From Trypanosoma brucei gambiense DAL972 (taxonomy: Eukaryota > Euglenozoa > Kinetoplastea > Trypanosomatida > Trypanosomatidae): a stretch of 64,000 nucleotides of DNA. The stretch is from contig NC_026744.1 of the NCBI RefSeq assembly GCF_000210295.1, positions 1,612,001 through 1,676,000 on the forward strand, read 5' to 3'. Each line of letters starts with the position of its first letter. Position 1 is the first letter of the stretch. A program made the position numbers and the translations under genes. Below are positions 20,501 to 29,380 of this stretch, in pieces. The notes under the pieces are model-generated. The model worked only from the letters and a program-made list of their open reading frames with translations. It was not told where the DNA came from and did not search any database.

Positions 20501-21409
20501 GATGCATTTGGTGCAACGTTGGTAAACTTGGTTCCAAGCGAGCGGCCGGCCGATGCGTACACAGGTATCTTAAAAGAGATGATGTCTTCAATCAAAGCAG
20601 ATGCGGAACGCGACCATCCAGTGGCTCAGCGGTGTCTTGGGACAGGTAAAGGGCAAGACCGTGATCATATCAAACGCAAAACGATTAAGCGACCCATTAT
20701 GACTCAAGTGTATGGCGTAACAGGATACGGCATGTCTGAGCAGATACTGGATGAGTTGGTAAAACAGAATAAAAACCACGGGCTTTGGACGTCGACTGAC
20801 ATGCGGGAGATGGCGGATTATCTCCGCGAGAAGGTGCTGGAATCACTTGGTATTACGTTTCGCGAGACGCAAAACTGCCGACGCTGGATTACAGACGTGA
20901 CGAATATAATTTGGGAAGTGCAACCCGCTGAGCTTCGTACCGCCCTCTGCTGGACAACACCTCTCGGACTTGTCGTGCGGCAACCATATAAGATGCGCAA
21001 GGAGATGATGATATTTACAGTACATGGTTGCGCACGTGTGCCTGCCAACGCATTTTCAGCAGCTAGCCGAAAACAGCTTACAGCTATCGCACCCAACCTT
21101 ATTCACTCACTAGATGCCTCCCACCTCGCCATGACGGCAATAGAAATGCAAAACCTTGGTCTTTCTATGATGGCGGTGCATGACAGTTATTGGACGTACG
21201 CCTGTGACCTTCCAACTTTGAGCCGAGTACTTAGAGAACAGTTTGTTACCCTTTACGGTAAGTACGATCCACTGTGGGAGCTAAAGGAGCAATGGGAAGA
21301 AGCGTACTTCATGGACCTCCGTCGCCACGGTAAGGTCCTTCCGGATCCTCCGAAACGCGGGGATTTGGATCTTAACGTTGTACTAAACTCCCCATATTTT
21401 TTCTCTTAG
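17585..21409 (+). CDS. mtRNAP: Mitochondrial DNA-directed RNA polymerase (T7-like, single subunit)
   Basis: This enzyme transcribes kinetoplast DNA (maxicircles and probably minicircles) in the mitochondrion. The start at 17585 gives 1274 residues beginning MRRLSLAPIKWSAIAQRWG, a good Arg/Ser-rich targeting peptide without acidic residues. In-frame ATGs at 17456 and 17540 would add 43 or 15 residues. Residues ~1-480 are trypanosome-specific. The polymerase core has the family signatures: MDFRGRMYPLPGRLN at ~836, motif A VAVDGSYNGLQHY with catalytic Asp958, motif B RKTIKRPIMTQVYGVTGYG near 1031, IAPNLIHSLDASH, and motif C MAVHDSYWTYA with catalytic Asp1200. All expected catalytic residues are present, so the enzyme should be active. 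It differs from nuclear polymerases, which are multisubunit. Family assignment is essentially certain; only the start is open. Confidence 0.96.
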   Translation: MRRLSLAPIKWSAIAQRWGTRGTDVPSRAKGAIKSPKSRKSRLPYVEVGERTDRMKEFVSSGTDDNSGDSDNNHNSVKSINNTDCRNKGTDGGGEIDMDTVAGTDAFTPTVDMEEGYGAPVMATTGSTSSESVLSVIDVLCDDLFSCKTDVLKSFARTRSVSGSTKSELVMNLIDLANREAHGESQDLSITKRVLGDVFNEEVRVSGVRSQWTNKSLEASHIEMACDNHLKFEAMSYTQKTLMVRRNASESSRVLRKLIRPFQQDYNRVAEAAVGGVFRNFKAEADQLVNSMMASEIVTPFSSFLVSYVRFATSGNLLTRTNVIERLEQLELVQIAMDEDSDAVLQRLMALLDDVVAEVERRALCFGGKRTSWGTETPEVLRCSIQAFSDSTAQQHEDLGERVPAWVHDLVRMFNNWEAIVRTDIPVLEDVPRYVFDCILSGVVCYHLLQKIYGDIISPTDVPPTVRGAVKRAMEAHFKDEEKAGHALAKLFAYVQAPGDSGVVKAEFFPAVLSQMQGAFHDVGQSTLHNVRTAIVLREICATVSRCTRTCGLFHMLVKLTEDLRFQFRFSTIFKKLNGRDRTTIRTKYSINMVKTLEYFEQEYAVTPTSTKAVGFIVILLLHMSMCSGAASGHGTKAVLERYISVTNKEEFSIISISDLEATHVRDLRVAFPPQLSYNSWLHQSDTKDKSVYNVLPSVAVKGSTNQAMIISQAPMMKALDAISRVPWRISKYMLHVQEAIVREGYGFGKIRPAFYPLHYCAKSRGDISYESTGMDDDDDKTEVYNLQQRREYELQQDEDWKNLSELRSNRIHYLQALRQARSLVQFSHIYFPNSMDFRGRMYPLPGRLNHTGSDPFRALLEYAEPKPLGKEGLYWLKVHLANKMGMSKLSFDERVHYVNEHIDDVVCSAEQPLYGDKWWQEAAEPMQCLMACKELADALKCSQGPENFLSRIPVAVDGSYNGLQHYSAIGRDAFGATLVNLVPSERPADAYTGILKEMMSSIKADAERDHPVAQRCLGTGKGQDRDHIKRKTIKRPIMTQVYGVTGYGMSEQILDELVKQNKNHGLWTSTDMREMADYLREKVLESLGITFRETQNCRRWITDVTNIIWEVQPAELRTALCWTTPLGLVVRQPYKMRKEMMIFTVHGCARVPANAFSAASRKQLTAIAPNLIHSLDASHLAMTAIEMQNLGLSMMAVHDSYWTYACDLPTLSRVLREQFVTLYGKYDPLWELKEQWEEAYFMDLRRHGKVLPDPPKRGDLDLNVVLNSPYFFS

Positions 21410-22097
21410 TGACGGCTGAATGATAGCACATGCAGTGAGCATCTACCATACGTGCTTCCAAATCTTATCATGCTTCCCTTTTATTCGTGTGTTTCAGATG
21501 TGACCCTTTCGTGTGGCAAATAATGCCCCTTTCCCCCTTTTCTCACCTTATCTTTCAACTTCGATATTAGAAACTCGCAGATTACAAAGTGTGTCACCAG
21601 GACCCTGCGAAGCGCTCCTCAGCCCTTCTGGATGTGCATATAATGAGGCAATGCCGGCATTTACTATGATTATCGTGGGATGTCGATGAAGGCTTTTCCC
21701 TGTCGATGGTAAAAATATGCAATAACAAAGTGGGAGTGCTATACTGCTAAAAACAGATGTTGTATTCACGCGTCCGCCGTTGGCACTTCATGATATGTTT
21801 CAAATGCTGCTGATTCACGTTAACTCGCATTGATTTAATTCTTCCCTTTTCTTTTTTAGGGGAGTTGTACAGCTAATAAATTACGTCTGTTTGTACAGTA
21901 GCGTAGCTGTGACCCGCCTTCGTGCTATGTTGTGCTCTTGTGTATATATGTTTTTGTTTTTGGTATTTTTGGTGTTTGTTCGTTGGTGTGTTTGCCACAG
22001 AAGCACAAGGTTGCATTTGTTTCCACAATCCAATTTACTCTACATTTCCGTCCCTTAACTCCGCGCCTCTAGTGTAAAGGGGTCGACAGACGTTGCG
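21410..22097. other. Intergenic region, mtRNAP to small orphan gene
   Basis: No supported gene. T-rich with repeated pyrimidine tracts. Candidate acceptors lie near 21859, 22000 and 22072; the last is the best match in position to the next ATG. Confidence 0.45.
22038..22072 (+). promoter_or_regulatory. Predicted spliced-leader acceptor
   Basis: A C/T-rich tract is followed by AG at 22071-22072, giving a 25-nt 5' UTR before ATG 22098. Confidence 0.45.
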
Positions 22098-22919
22098 ATG
22101 GACTACCGTGGAAAGCACGTCGCGTCGGTGAATTATGACAACTTCTTGCAAGAGGCACCGCGGTTTAACCCCCGCGAGAAACTGAAGCGTTCGGGCAGCC
22201 CACTCTTCTATTCACGGAGCTTCAGGGAGCATATTCCGACATTCCCAACAGTCGCAGGGGCTTTTCGCCCGTCTTCAGCGATAACGTGGGTGAAGGGGAA
22301 AAATGAATTTGACAGACAGCTGCAGTCGCACCACCGTTACCATTCCCTATTAGAGAATAGGAGGAACGTCGATAAACTGCGCCACGTTCTTTCCACAAAG
22401 GCAGCAACTCTTAGCTCTAAGGAAGCTCAGGAAGCACATGAAAGTACCGTCGCGTTACTATCGACAAGAAGCAACTCGGTTGTTACAACGCTTGGTCCAT
22501 TGTCATCTTGCAACACCACATTTAACAGCGACACTTCCACATTCTCAACACCGCAACGCCTAAAGTCTGTGGACAGCATAGTGGCGGATCTCACAATTAT
22601 CCGTGAAGCGGCGGAGTGTCAGTCTTCCTCCCGCCAACTTCGGTCGAACACCAACGGTTCCCTTTGCAGTGAAGGCTGTACGGGTTTAACTCACCTACCC
22701 ACGTTTTGCGTCCGCCACGGGTGTTTGTTCGTAAATAGTCGCGCTAATCGGCGAACGGAACAAACGTTTGTCGACCGTTTCACTTCCTCTGGACTACCGG
22801 CAGAAATCCCAATGGGCCACGATAATTCCTTCACGCAAATGATGGGAAACAAATGTGGCAGTCGCCATATCGATGAAAGACTTCTTACCCTTCTGCGTGC
22901 GAGAGACGTGAGCGCCTGA
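22098..22919 (+). CDS. Hypothetical protein, 273 residues
   Basis: I do not recognise it. The protein is basic, rich in Ser, Arg and His, and has no membrane span or signal peptide. The N-terminal half (MDYRGKHVASVNYDNF, then SRSFREHIPTFPTV, HHRYHSLLENRRNVDKLRHVL) looks partly folded and helical. The middle is Ser/Thr-rich low complexity. The end carries a few Cys/His residues (CVRHGCLF), too few and too irregular for a zinc finger. The coding call rests on ATG position shortly after a good splice acceptor, a 273-codon open frame and a sensible composition. No function can be offered. Confidence 0.7.
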   Translation: MDYRGKHVASVNYDNFLQEAPRFNPREKLKRSGSPLFYSRSFREHIPTFPTVAGAFRPSSAITWVKGKNEFDRQLQSHHRYHSLLENRRNVDKLRHVLSTKAATLSSKEAQEAHESTVALLSTRSNSVVTTLGPLSSCNTTFNSDTSTFSTPQRLKSVDSIVADLTIIREAAECQSSSRQLRSNTNGSLCSEGCTGLTHLPTFCVRHGCLFVNSRANRRTEQTFVDRFTSSGLPAEIPMGHDNSFTQMMGNKCGSRHIDERLLTLLRARDVSA

Positions 22920-24193
22920 AGGAATTTAAAAACAAAAAAGGGAGGAAAGGAGGCGACAGCTTGACCAACTCAGTGGGGTTCCTTCTGGTTTCACCTGGGT
23001 TGAGACGAGGGAAGTTGCGCATGGCACACTGCAACGAAGATAACCACAATAAGAATTAAAAATGTAGGGGAGATCCAGGCACATGTATACATATATGTTG
23101 TTTTAGCCCCCTCCTTCTCTCTCTTTCTCTATGCATCTCCGTATATTTATTAATTTATGTATGTATTCGTATCCTTTTATGTAACCGACCGCAAATACGA
23201 GGTCAGGTCTTCCGTTTCATCAGCAATTGGAGTGAATGAAGTTAAAGGGTCATTTGTGGGAAATATGCGTTGTTGTGCTCCTTTTTTCAAAAAAAAAAAC
23301 CCTCTTCTTCCCTTCCATTTCTGGTTGTTACGGTTATTCTTTTCGCTTTTCTCACCTTGCACAATCAGACCGTGAAGTGGTAGTCACTTCGTCGCAAAAG
23401 GGTGCGAAAGGTTCTCAACACTTATGCACGAGTAGGGGCGATGTATTCTTCCATAGTTGTAACTAATACTGTCCATTTCCCCCTCGTTTCTTCCTTCCCT
23501 TTTCCGTTCTTTTTTTTCTTGACCATTTTCGGTTTTTTACAGGTCTTGTCTTTTCATTTCATGGTTGTGAGTTGCTGATTAAGAAAGAAAATTGAGAGGA
23601 TGGAGGTCAGATAACAAGAACAACACACCTGGAAAAGAAACGGCGCCAGGGCGGCGTTGTGCGATATGCGAGTAAGCATTGTGGGGAAAGGGGAGTAAAT
23701 ATTGTTTTTAAAAGTTCAGAGGAGCAGCAAACTTTTTTTTTCGTAACTGGCAATACAGCAAAAGGAATCATGTCCCGCTGCGCATGCTGCACCCTGCGCG
23801 CACGGTGGGATCTCATAACGAACAGCAATCAAAAGAAGAGATGGGAGTATTGAATTGATCAGGGAGATGTAAGAAATGGACGAGGAATTTGCAGGAAAAT
23901 TTTCTCTCATTAGCCTCACAATTATTTCAATATCCAGTTTGCTCCTTCACCCCCCCCCACTGTTTTTCAGGTTTCGGTTTCAACTAGGACAGTACCTTTT
24001 CAGCTGCTGTGCTTCGTTTCCCACCGCCACCTCCTCTCATTGTCGTAACTGCTTCCCTCTGCAATGTTGTTCTCCTCTTGACGGCACGTATTTGTTGCAT
24101 TATGTTTTTTTTTGTTTAGGCTTGCGGGTTGGATTGGTGTCTTGTGGCATCACACTGCGGCCATCTACAGGAAAAGTAGTGAAATAACGGGAT
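22920..24193. other. Intergenic region before the p34-like gene
   Basis: No supported gene. Many T/C tracts (for example around 23500-23518, 23736-23744 and a C run at 23950-23958) and A-rich patches occur. The small open frames here on both strands are overlapping, low-complexity and unsupported. Confidence 0.45.
24105..24119 (+). promoter_or_regulatory. Predicted spliced-leader acceptor
   Basis: A T tract interrupted by one G ends in AG at 24118-24119, 74 nt before ATG 24194. Confidence 0.45.
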
Positions 24194-26695
24194 ATGCCTT
24201 TGTTTTCGTATGAGTGTCACTGTGGTTATTTAGTTCTCGTCGAATGTGATGGTTGCCCGGAAGGGGCAGCACAAAATTTGTCAGCGGAGCTCCGGCGCCT
24301 CCCCTCTGATGCTGTAGGGTTATGTTCTGGCTTGCCACCACTACTTGTGACCAACAAGTACTTCACAGCAATGGTTCAGACTGTTATTATCTGTGCAGAT
24401 GATTTTCCCTTCGGCACTGAACTCAATGTGAGCTCAGTGGGATTTGTTTTTCTTGTTGGTGATGCAACTTCTGCCGATAGCGTTCCGTGGCACAGCGCTC
24501 CAATGTCATGTCTGATTCGTGTAGTGATGTGCTATGGTAGTTGTGTTGCAACAAGGGATTTAATGCATGATGCTTGCGTGCTCAACAACTTTGAGTTGAT
24601 TACACATGGGGAGGCGTATGAAATGCTTTCACCCGGGGTAGAAACACGAGGGCTACTGGGCGGTGACTTAGTTGGAGCGGCACGGCTCATCCAGATATTG
24701 CATAATACCGTATGGCCTGAAAACACACGAGTACCACATGACGACGCGAAGACCATCAGTGGGACTGTAAGTAAAAATCTTGTTGTATTCGTTGGCGCAG
24801 ACAGTGAGGAAGTAATGAACTGTATTGCAGCCACGGTTGGAAATGAAGTTGTTAACTCCACTGAGCATTTCCGATTCACTGGATTTTGGCCACCGAAAAC
24901 TGTGGTAAGTGGAAGTGAACGGGATCAAAGGGGGTTGAAAAGGACAGAAACCTTGGAAGCACCGCACAAGAGCTTTAGAGAGGGCTTATGCGGGACCACA
25001 TTGACGGTTGCCAACGAGCATTATGTTTCGTCACTGGGTGTTGAATTCGTCCACCCCGTCATGTTCTTCCCGGCTATGGCAGATCTCTTTATGGTCAAAT
25101 ACGGTGGCCGCCATGCCCAGCTTGCTGTTGTTTGTTGGCCTCCGTTGCAACATTTTCAAAAGGTAGGCGCGGCTAATGGAGGTAATGCCCCCGTCAGGCG
25201 CTTATCATTGCCAGTTTTCATTGAACAAATTAAGCGATGGGGTGTGGAGCGGTGCGTGGTAGCCGCCACAATGGATACCGATGAAGAGGATACCATTTCA
25301 CCGTTTGAGGCACATTTTTGTGCCGAGGGGGGTATAGAAATTGTGCACGGCGTTTTCAAAGCAGCTGACAAGAAACACACACACGATATCAACATCACTG
25401 CGGTTGGAATGGCACGACTGCTGGAGATGTTACACGAAGCAAAGTGGCCAGAACGACAGAGATTGATGAAACTCAGCGAGTCCTTGTCATCAGACTCTCA
25501 GGTGAATCGTGTCCTCTTCTGGTCAAAGGCAACAACAACCGTTGAGGAAGAAACAATTCTTTTCCAAGTGCTGAGGGATATGGAAGTAATAACCCCTCGT
25601 ACTGCAGCTGAGCAATGGAAGGTTGTGCTTCCCCCAACTTTGGCATCTGCGGTTAGAAAAGGGCCACTGGCAGTCACGACAGCTCGGAACAGATACTTTG
25701 AAGCGGCGATTTCTGTTCATTGCTACGGTGGGGCGCGTGCCCTAACAAAAAGAGACTCACCGTCATCAGCCGAGGAGCTGAGCCCCTTCGGTGTTGTTAT
25801 TATTCTGACAACTACGCAATCATGTGAAAGAGAGAGCAGAAATGGTTTGCTCACAATTCTTAGCAACTGCCGTGCTTCCGCACGTGGCGGTCATTGCAGG
25901 GGTGACCTGGTTCTCAACGGTCCACACGGCTGCGAATCGGAAATGACGCAGAGTTTGTGTGCGGCTACGGAGGTTGAACAAGCCTTTGTACTCTATATTG
26001 TGGATGGTGACGAAAACAACGATGCGCTTGTGGACGATGTAGAGGACATTATAAAAGGACTGATGTCAGATAGTGAAGTGTCGAAGTGTACACACTCATC
26101 TGGTGGAGGTGCGGAGGAGGATTGGGATAAGGGCAGCAATGGCGACGGTTCTTCGGAGGATCTTCCTCTGCGCACTGACGATGACAGTTGCGAAGGCAGT
26201 TTCGATGACCTCATGTCGGTTGTTCCGCAGATCGAGGTGGTGTATGGTGCGGGACCTGAGAATGGAATTGCGCGGTTACGAGAAATTATGAACCAACATA
26301 TGTGGTCAAATCGTGTAATGGTGGATAAGTGTATCAGAAGCCACAATGGCAGTACTAGCAGCAGCAGGAATGCTTCTTTCAGCACCATTAAAGCAGAGAA
26401 GTTAAATGATCCTTCCGTACCCCACAATGTTAACATTTCAGAAGCGGAAGAGGTTGATGTGGTGCGTGTTGGTTGCGAATTACCTCCAAATTATTTGATA
26501 GATCCTCTGACTCGGAAATCTGTTTGGGTTGAAGCGCTTAATGGTACTGCGTTGGAGGGAGAGCAGCAGCAGCAACAGCTCATGTACTGGATTGACGCTA
26601 TGAAACAGCATGGGCACCGGTTACCACGCACTACGCGACAGCGTCAGGCCGAAATACTCTCCAAGAAGCTGGGCGAAGAGTTGGGGGTGTCATAA
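24194..26695 (+). CDS. Protein with three adaptin-binding p34 (AAGAB)-like units
   Basis: The 833-residue protein reads as three divergent copies of one unit. Each unit has an opening strand/helix, a TNKYF/NEHYV/RNRYF segment, a central hydrophobic 'VVI/FLV' strand, an acidic break, then a helix ending in leucine/tryptophan and WPE or WSN. In order: VTNKYFTAM at residue 52 to ILHNTVWPEN at ~168; LVVFVGADSEEV at ~196 and ANEHYVSSL to LHEAKWPERQR at ~420; VNRVLFWSK at ~437 and TARNRYFEAA to IMNQHMWSNRVM at ~708. In the human p34 protein the matching points are DNKYYSADI and ANVWSNVVM. The P-loop is not intact in any unit. The C-terminal ~70 residues hold a polyQ run and a LPPNYLIDPLTRKSVW segment. 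p34 chaperones assembly of AP-1/AP-2 adaptor complexes; a similar role here is inference. Confidence 0.72.
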   Translation: MPLFSYECHCGYLVLVECDGCPEGAAQNLSAELRRLPSDAVGLCSGLPPLLVTNKYFTAMVQTVIICADDFPFGTELNVSSVGFVFLVGDATSADSVPWHSAPMSCLIRVVMCYGSCVATRDLMHDACVLNNFELITHGEAYEMLSPGVETRGLLGGDLVGAARLIQILHNTVWPENTRVPHDDAKTISGTVSKNLVVFVGADSEEVMNCIAATVGNEVVNSTEHFRFTGFWPPKTVVSGSERDQRGLKRTETLEAPHKSFREGLCGTTLTVANEHYVSSLGVEFVHPVMFFPAMADLFMVKYGGRHAQLAVVCWPPLQHFQKVGAANGGNAPVRRLSLPVFIEQIKRWGVERCVVAATMDTDEEDTISPFEAHFCAEGGIEIVHGVFKAADKKHTHDINITAVGMARLLEMLHEAKWPERQRLMKLSESLSSDSQVNRVLFWSKATTTVEEETILFQVLRDMEVITPRTAAEQWKVVLPPTLASAVRKGPLAVTTARNRYFEAAISVHCYGGARALTKRDSPSSAEELSPFGVVIILTTTQSCERESRNGLLTILSNCRASARGGHCRGDLVLNGPHGCESEMTQSLCAATEVEQAFVLYIVDGDENNDALVDDVEDIIKGLMSDSEVSKCTHSSGGGAEEDWDKGSNGDGSSEDLPLRTDDDSCEGSFDDLMSVVPQIEVVYGAGPENGIARLREIMNQHMWSNRVMVDKCIRSHNGSTSSSRNASFSTIKAEKLNDPSVPHNVNISEAEEVDVVRVGCELPPNYLIDPLTRKSVWVEALNGTALEGEQQQQQLMYWIDAMKQHGHRLPRTTRQRQAEILSKKLGEELGVS

Positions 26696-27182
26696 TGTCG
26701 ACCACTTCTTCATGGAATTTTATTTATTTATCTATTTGTTTGGAGGGGATGATATCGTCATCCACAGTATCGTTGTTGTTCACTCCGCTCTAGTACTTGG
26801 AGAGTACCGGATTGTGGTAGTGTGTTACTTTTCTGTCATTCAGCTCCGAGGAGAAAAAAGAAAAATTGCCCCCCCCCTTACACTTCACCATATTCTGACT
26901 TGTCATCGTTTTCCCTGAAGTCTTACTTGCTTTTGCTGTCTTAGTTGGGTCCGTTGCGCAGCCAACAGTTATCACAGTTAACAGGTTCCCTCGTACATAC
27001 ACAGGTGGATAGACAAGGCGTAATCGGCTAACTTAATTTAGCATATATCAGAGGCTGAGGTGTTAGGTAGTGCTTCTGTGTGTGTGTGTGTGTGTGTCTG
27101 TGTCTGTGTCTGTTTTTTTTTTTTTTGACAGAAAAAGTTGGGGATACATCAATTTTTTGTTCATACTTTTATCCATAGGCAC
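26696..27182. other. Intergenic region before the SURF6-like gene
   Basis: No supported gene. A C run lies near 26871-26877. A GT repeat followed by a T run and AG makes up the last 100 nt and is listed separately. Confidence 0.45.
27076..27131 (+). promoter_or_regulatory. GT repeat, poly-T tract and predicted spliced-leader acceptor
   Basis: A (GT)n-type repeat (27076-27112) runs into 14 T residues (27113-27126), with the first AG at 27130-27131. The 5' UTR would be 51 nt. This is one of the strongest acceptor signals in the window. Confidence 0.5.
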
Positions 27183-27803
27183 ATGAGTGCACGGGGTTCC
27201 CAACAGCAGTCGACCGCGACAGCTTCAATCCCACTTAACCTTTCCTTCGGAAATTTCGACTTCGATGAGACGAAACGTTTAGGGCAACGTGGAGGTGGTG
27301 TCCGTGAGTTGGCAAAGTCGCTACGACGTGCCCAAAGGCAGGCGGCTGCACACTCGCAAATGCTCAAAAATCGTGGGGGTCTCGAGCAACGTAATGCAGA
27401 ACTACTCGGCACGGCAATGCGACGGGCTGCAGGAGAGCGAGTGAAGGATGACCCAAAACGGTTAGCAAAAGCTCTGGCAAAGAGACGGAGTAAAAAGCGG
27501 ACCTCTGCGAGAAAATGGGCGGGGAGGTTGGAACAAATTCAGCAGTCTGTTGATAACGTCGTTGAGGATCGCGCCACGACACGTGCGAAGAAGCGGCGGG
27601 TAGGAAAAACTGGAGGTGATAGTGGAAAGAAGAAGGCTGCAAAGACATTTGGCGACAAGGGTAACCGCAAAGGCAACAACAAGAAAGGCAGACGTGGTGG
27701 TGGTGTTGGTCCTTCTACCGGGAAAAAAGGAAGAGTGGGGGGCTTTGCGAAGAAGGGTGCGGCACCCACTGGAAAAAAGGGGCGCCCCAAGGGATCAAAA
27801 TAG
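27183..27803 (+). CDS. SURF6/RRP14-family nucleolar protein
   Basis: The 206-residue protein (ATG 27183; the upstream extension is TTG only) is strongly basic. Residues ~85-135 (GERVKDDPKRLAKALAKRRS, then KKRTSARKWAGRLEQIQQ) match the core of the SURF6/Rrp14 family, where a charged helix with the pattern 'K-D-D-x-x-x-L-x-K-A-L-x-K-x-x-x-x-K-x-x-S-x-x-x-W-x-x-R' is diagnostic. The family works in the nucleolus in early 40S and 60S ribosome assembly. The C-terminal third is a Gly/Lys-rich tail (GKKGR, KKGRPKGSK) suited to RNA binding and nucleolar retention. It is shorter than animal SURF6, lacking the long N-terminal region. I am fairly sure of the family. Confidence 0.8.
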   Translation: MSARGSQQQSTATASIPLNLSFGNFDFDETKRLGQRGGGVRELAKSLRRAQRQAAAHSQMLKNRGGLEQRNAELLGTAMRRAAGERVKDDPKRLAKALAKRRSKKRTSARKWAGRLEQIQQSVDNVVEDRATTRAKKRRVGKTGGDSGKKKAAKTFGDKGNRKGNNKKGRRGGGVGPSTGKKGRVGGFAKKGAAPTGKKGRPKGSK

Positions 27804-28471
27804 TTCGGTACAGGTTTGAAAGTGAGTAAAATTAAGGGAACGGGTGCGGTGGTAACCAAAGAAAAGTGTTTCTGCATATACCGTCAATCAGCTCATGCAG
27901 ATGCTAATATAGTACGATTAAGCAGAATACTGTTGAACCATTACAATCCCTTCATTCCGTCGGTGGTAAAGGGTATGTCGCTTCGAATAATTTTTTCTTA
28001 AAAGACGATGGCCGGCACGATTATTAACCCCGCTCCCGCACAATGAATGAGTTGATGTCACTCATATGGAAGGGTAGTTTTTGTCGGTGCTTGTGCCGTG
28101 GTTACACCCTGTAAAAAGGCGGGTAAATACCACTTCGTGTTCGTGTGTCGATTTTTGCTCGAAATGGAATACATACTGAATTGTATACGGTTTTCCAATG
28201 CTTGCTAAGCTCCTTATGTTCGTTACTTTTTTCCTTCACTTTTTTTTTCTGTTTTGAACGGTTTTCTTTTTTTTTTTACATTACGGAGAGGTGGCGTCAT
28301 TCCAATTGAGCCACTGAAGACGGAGCTCGTTTTGTGGTGAGTTTAACGAATAATTTTATATATTGAAAACGAATTTAACCAGAAAAGGGGGAAATTTGAA
28401 GGCGAAACAAGCAAGCAAAATAAAACCTAAATAAAAGGTTGAAGGATTGTCCAGGTGAAGGAGCAAAAAGC
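27804..28471. other. Intergenic region before the BAX-inhibitor-like gene
   Basis: No supported gene. T runs at 28239-28247 and 28266-28277 lead to the predicted splice acceptor of the next gene. An A/T-rich leader with several stops precedes the ATG. Confidence 0.45.
28261..28288 (+). promoter_or_regulatory. Predicted spliced-leader acceptor
   Basis: A T tract of about 12 nt is followed by its first AG at 28287-28288. The resulting 5' UTR would be ~183 nt. Confidence 0.4.
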
Positions 28472-29380
28472 ATGCTTCGCCGGCTCAACCTCCGTGTGAC
28501 ATCCTGCATCGCTCTGAAGCATGAGGCAGCGGTCGTGCCGATTCTGATGACTGGAACGCAGTTGTTCCATAAAGGGCAACTTCAGTTATGTACAGAGGTA
28601 AAGGAAACGACACCATTTTGCCAGCAACAGAGATGCTTTCACACACAACCCGTACGTCACATGCGCGTTGCGGGGAGCATTAAACCGCAAACTTCCCCAA
28701 TGAATTTTGACGGAAGCAGCGGCAACAGCGGAAATACCGCTGACAGCCTTACACCTTATGTTCGAGAACATCTCTTCAAGGTGTACGGTCTCTTGGCAGC
28801 TGGATGCGTAGCGGCAGGATTTGGTTCGGTCCTTATGTTCGCCACACCGCTCTGCAAGACGGTGCCCTTTTGGCTTCCCATGGCTGCTGGTTTTGTGCCT
28901 TTGCTGTGGCTCAGCTTTGCACCACCACAAAATCCCAATTTGAAAATGGGCCTTTTCTTCGCCTTTACAGTACTAGAGGGAATGGCTCTCGCTCCTTTGA
29001 TTGCTTCTTCCATGGCTAAGGGAGTACTGGGTACAGCAATTGTTTTGACAGGAGCTGTCTTTTGTGGTTTCAGCGCAGGTGCATATTTGGCACCTCGCGC
29101 TTCACTGCTTGCACTGCAGGGGCCGCTGTTTGGGATGCTTCTCGGAATGGTGGCGATATCGGTCCTGAATCTCTTCTACCCTACAGCATTTGTACACTCG
29201 ATTATTTTATACGGTGGATTGGCCCTATTCTCAGTGATGGTGTCCGTGGATACTCAGGCAATGATCGAGCGGGCACGCTGTGGTGCAGGGGACGTTGTTC
29301 AGGACGCTTTACAGATGTTCATGAATGTTGTCAACATCTTTGTTCGTATTGCACAGATTCTGGGTTCTGGTGACCGTTAA
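28472..29380 (+). CDS. BAX inhibitor-1 (TMBIM) family membrane protein, probably mitochondrial GHITM-like
   Basis: The 302-residue protein from ATG 28472 starts MLRRLNLRVTSCIALKHEAA, a plausible mitochondrial presequence. Residues ~90-300 hold about seven hydrophobic helices: YGLLAAGCVAAGFGSVLMF, FWLPMAAGFVPLLWLSF, MGLFFAFTVLEGMALAPLI, GTAIVLTGAVFCGFSAGAYL, LFGMLLGMVAISVLNLF, SIILYGGLALFSVMVSVDTQ, and a final amphipathic helix DALQMFMNVVNIFVRIAQIL. The EGMALAPL and VDTQ...NVVNIFVRIAQIL motifs are typical of the BAX inhibitor-1 fold, which mediates ion (calcium/proton) leak. The presequence points to the TMBIM5/GHITM branch of the inner mitochondrial membrane rather than the ER branch. Family secure; location is inferred. 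Confidence 0.9.
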   Translation: MLRRLNLRVTSCIALKHEAAVVPILMTGTQLFHKGQLQLCTEVKETTPFCQQQRCFHTQPVRHMRVAGSIKPQTSPMNFDGSSGNSGNTADSLTPYVREHLFKVYGLLAAGCVAAGFGSVLMFATPLCKTVPFWLPMAAGFVPLLWLSFAPPQNPNLKMGLFFAFTVLEGMALAPLIASSMAKGVLGTAIVLTGAVFCGFSAGAYLAPRASLLALQGPLFGMLLGMVAISVLNLFYPTAFVHSIILYGGLALFSVMVSVDTQAMIERARCGAGDVVQDALQMFMNVVNIFVRIAQILGSGDR

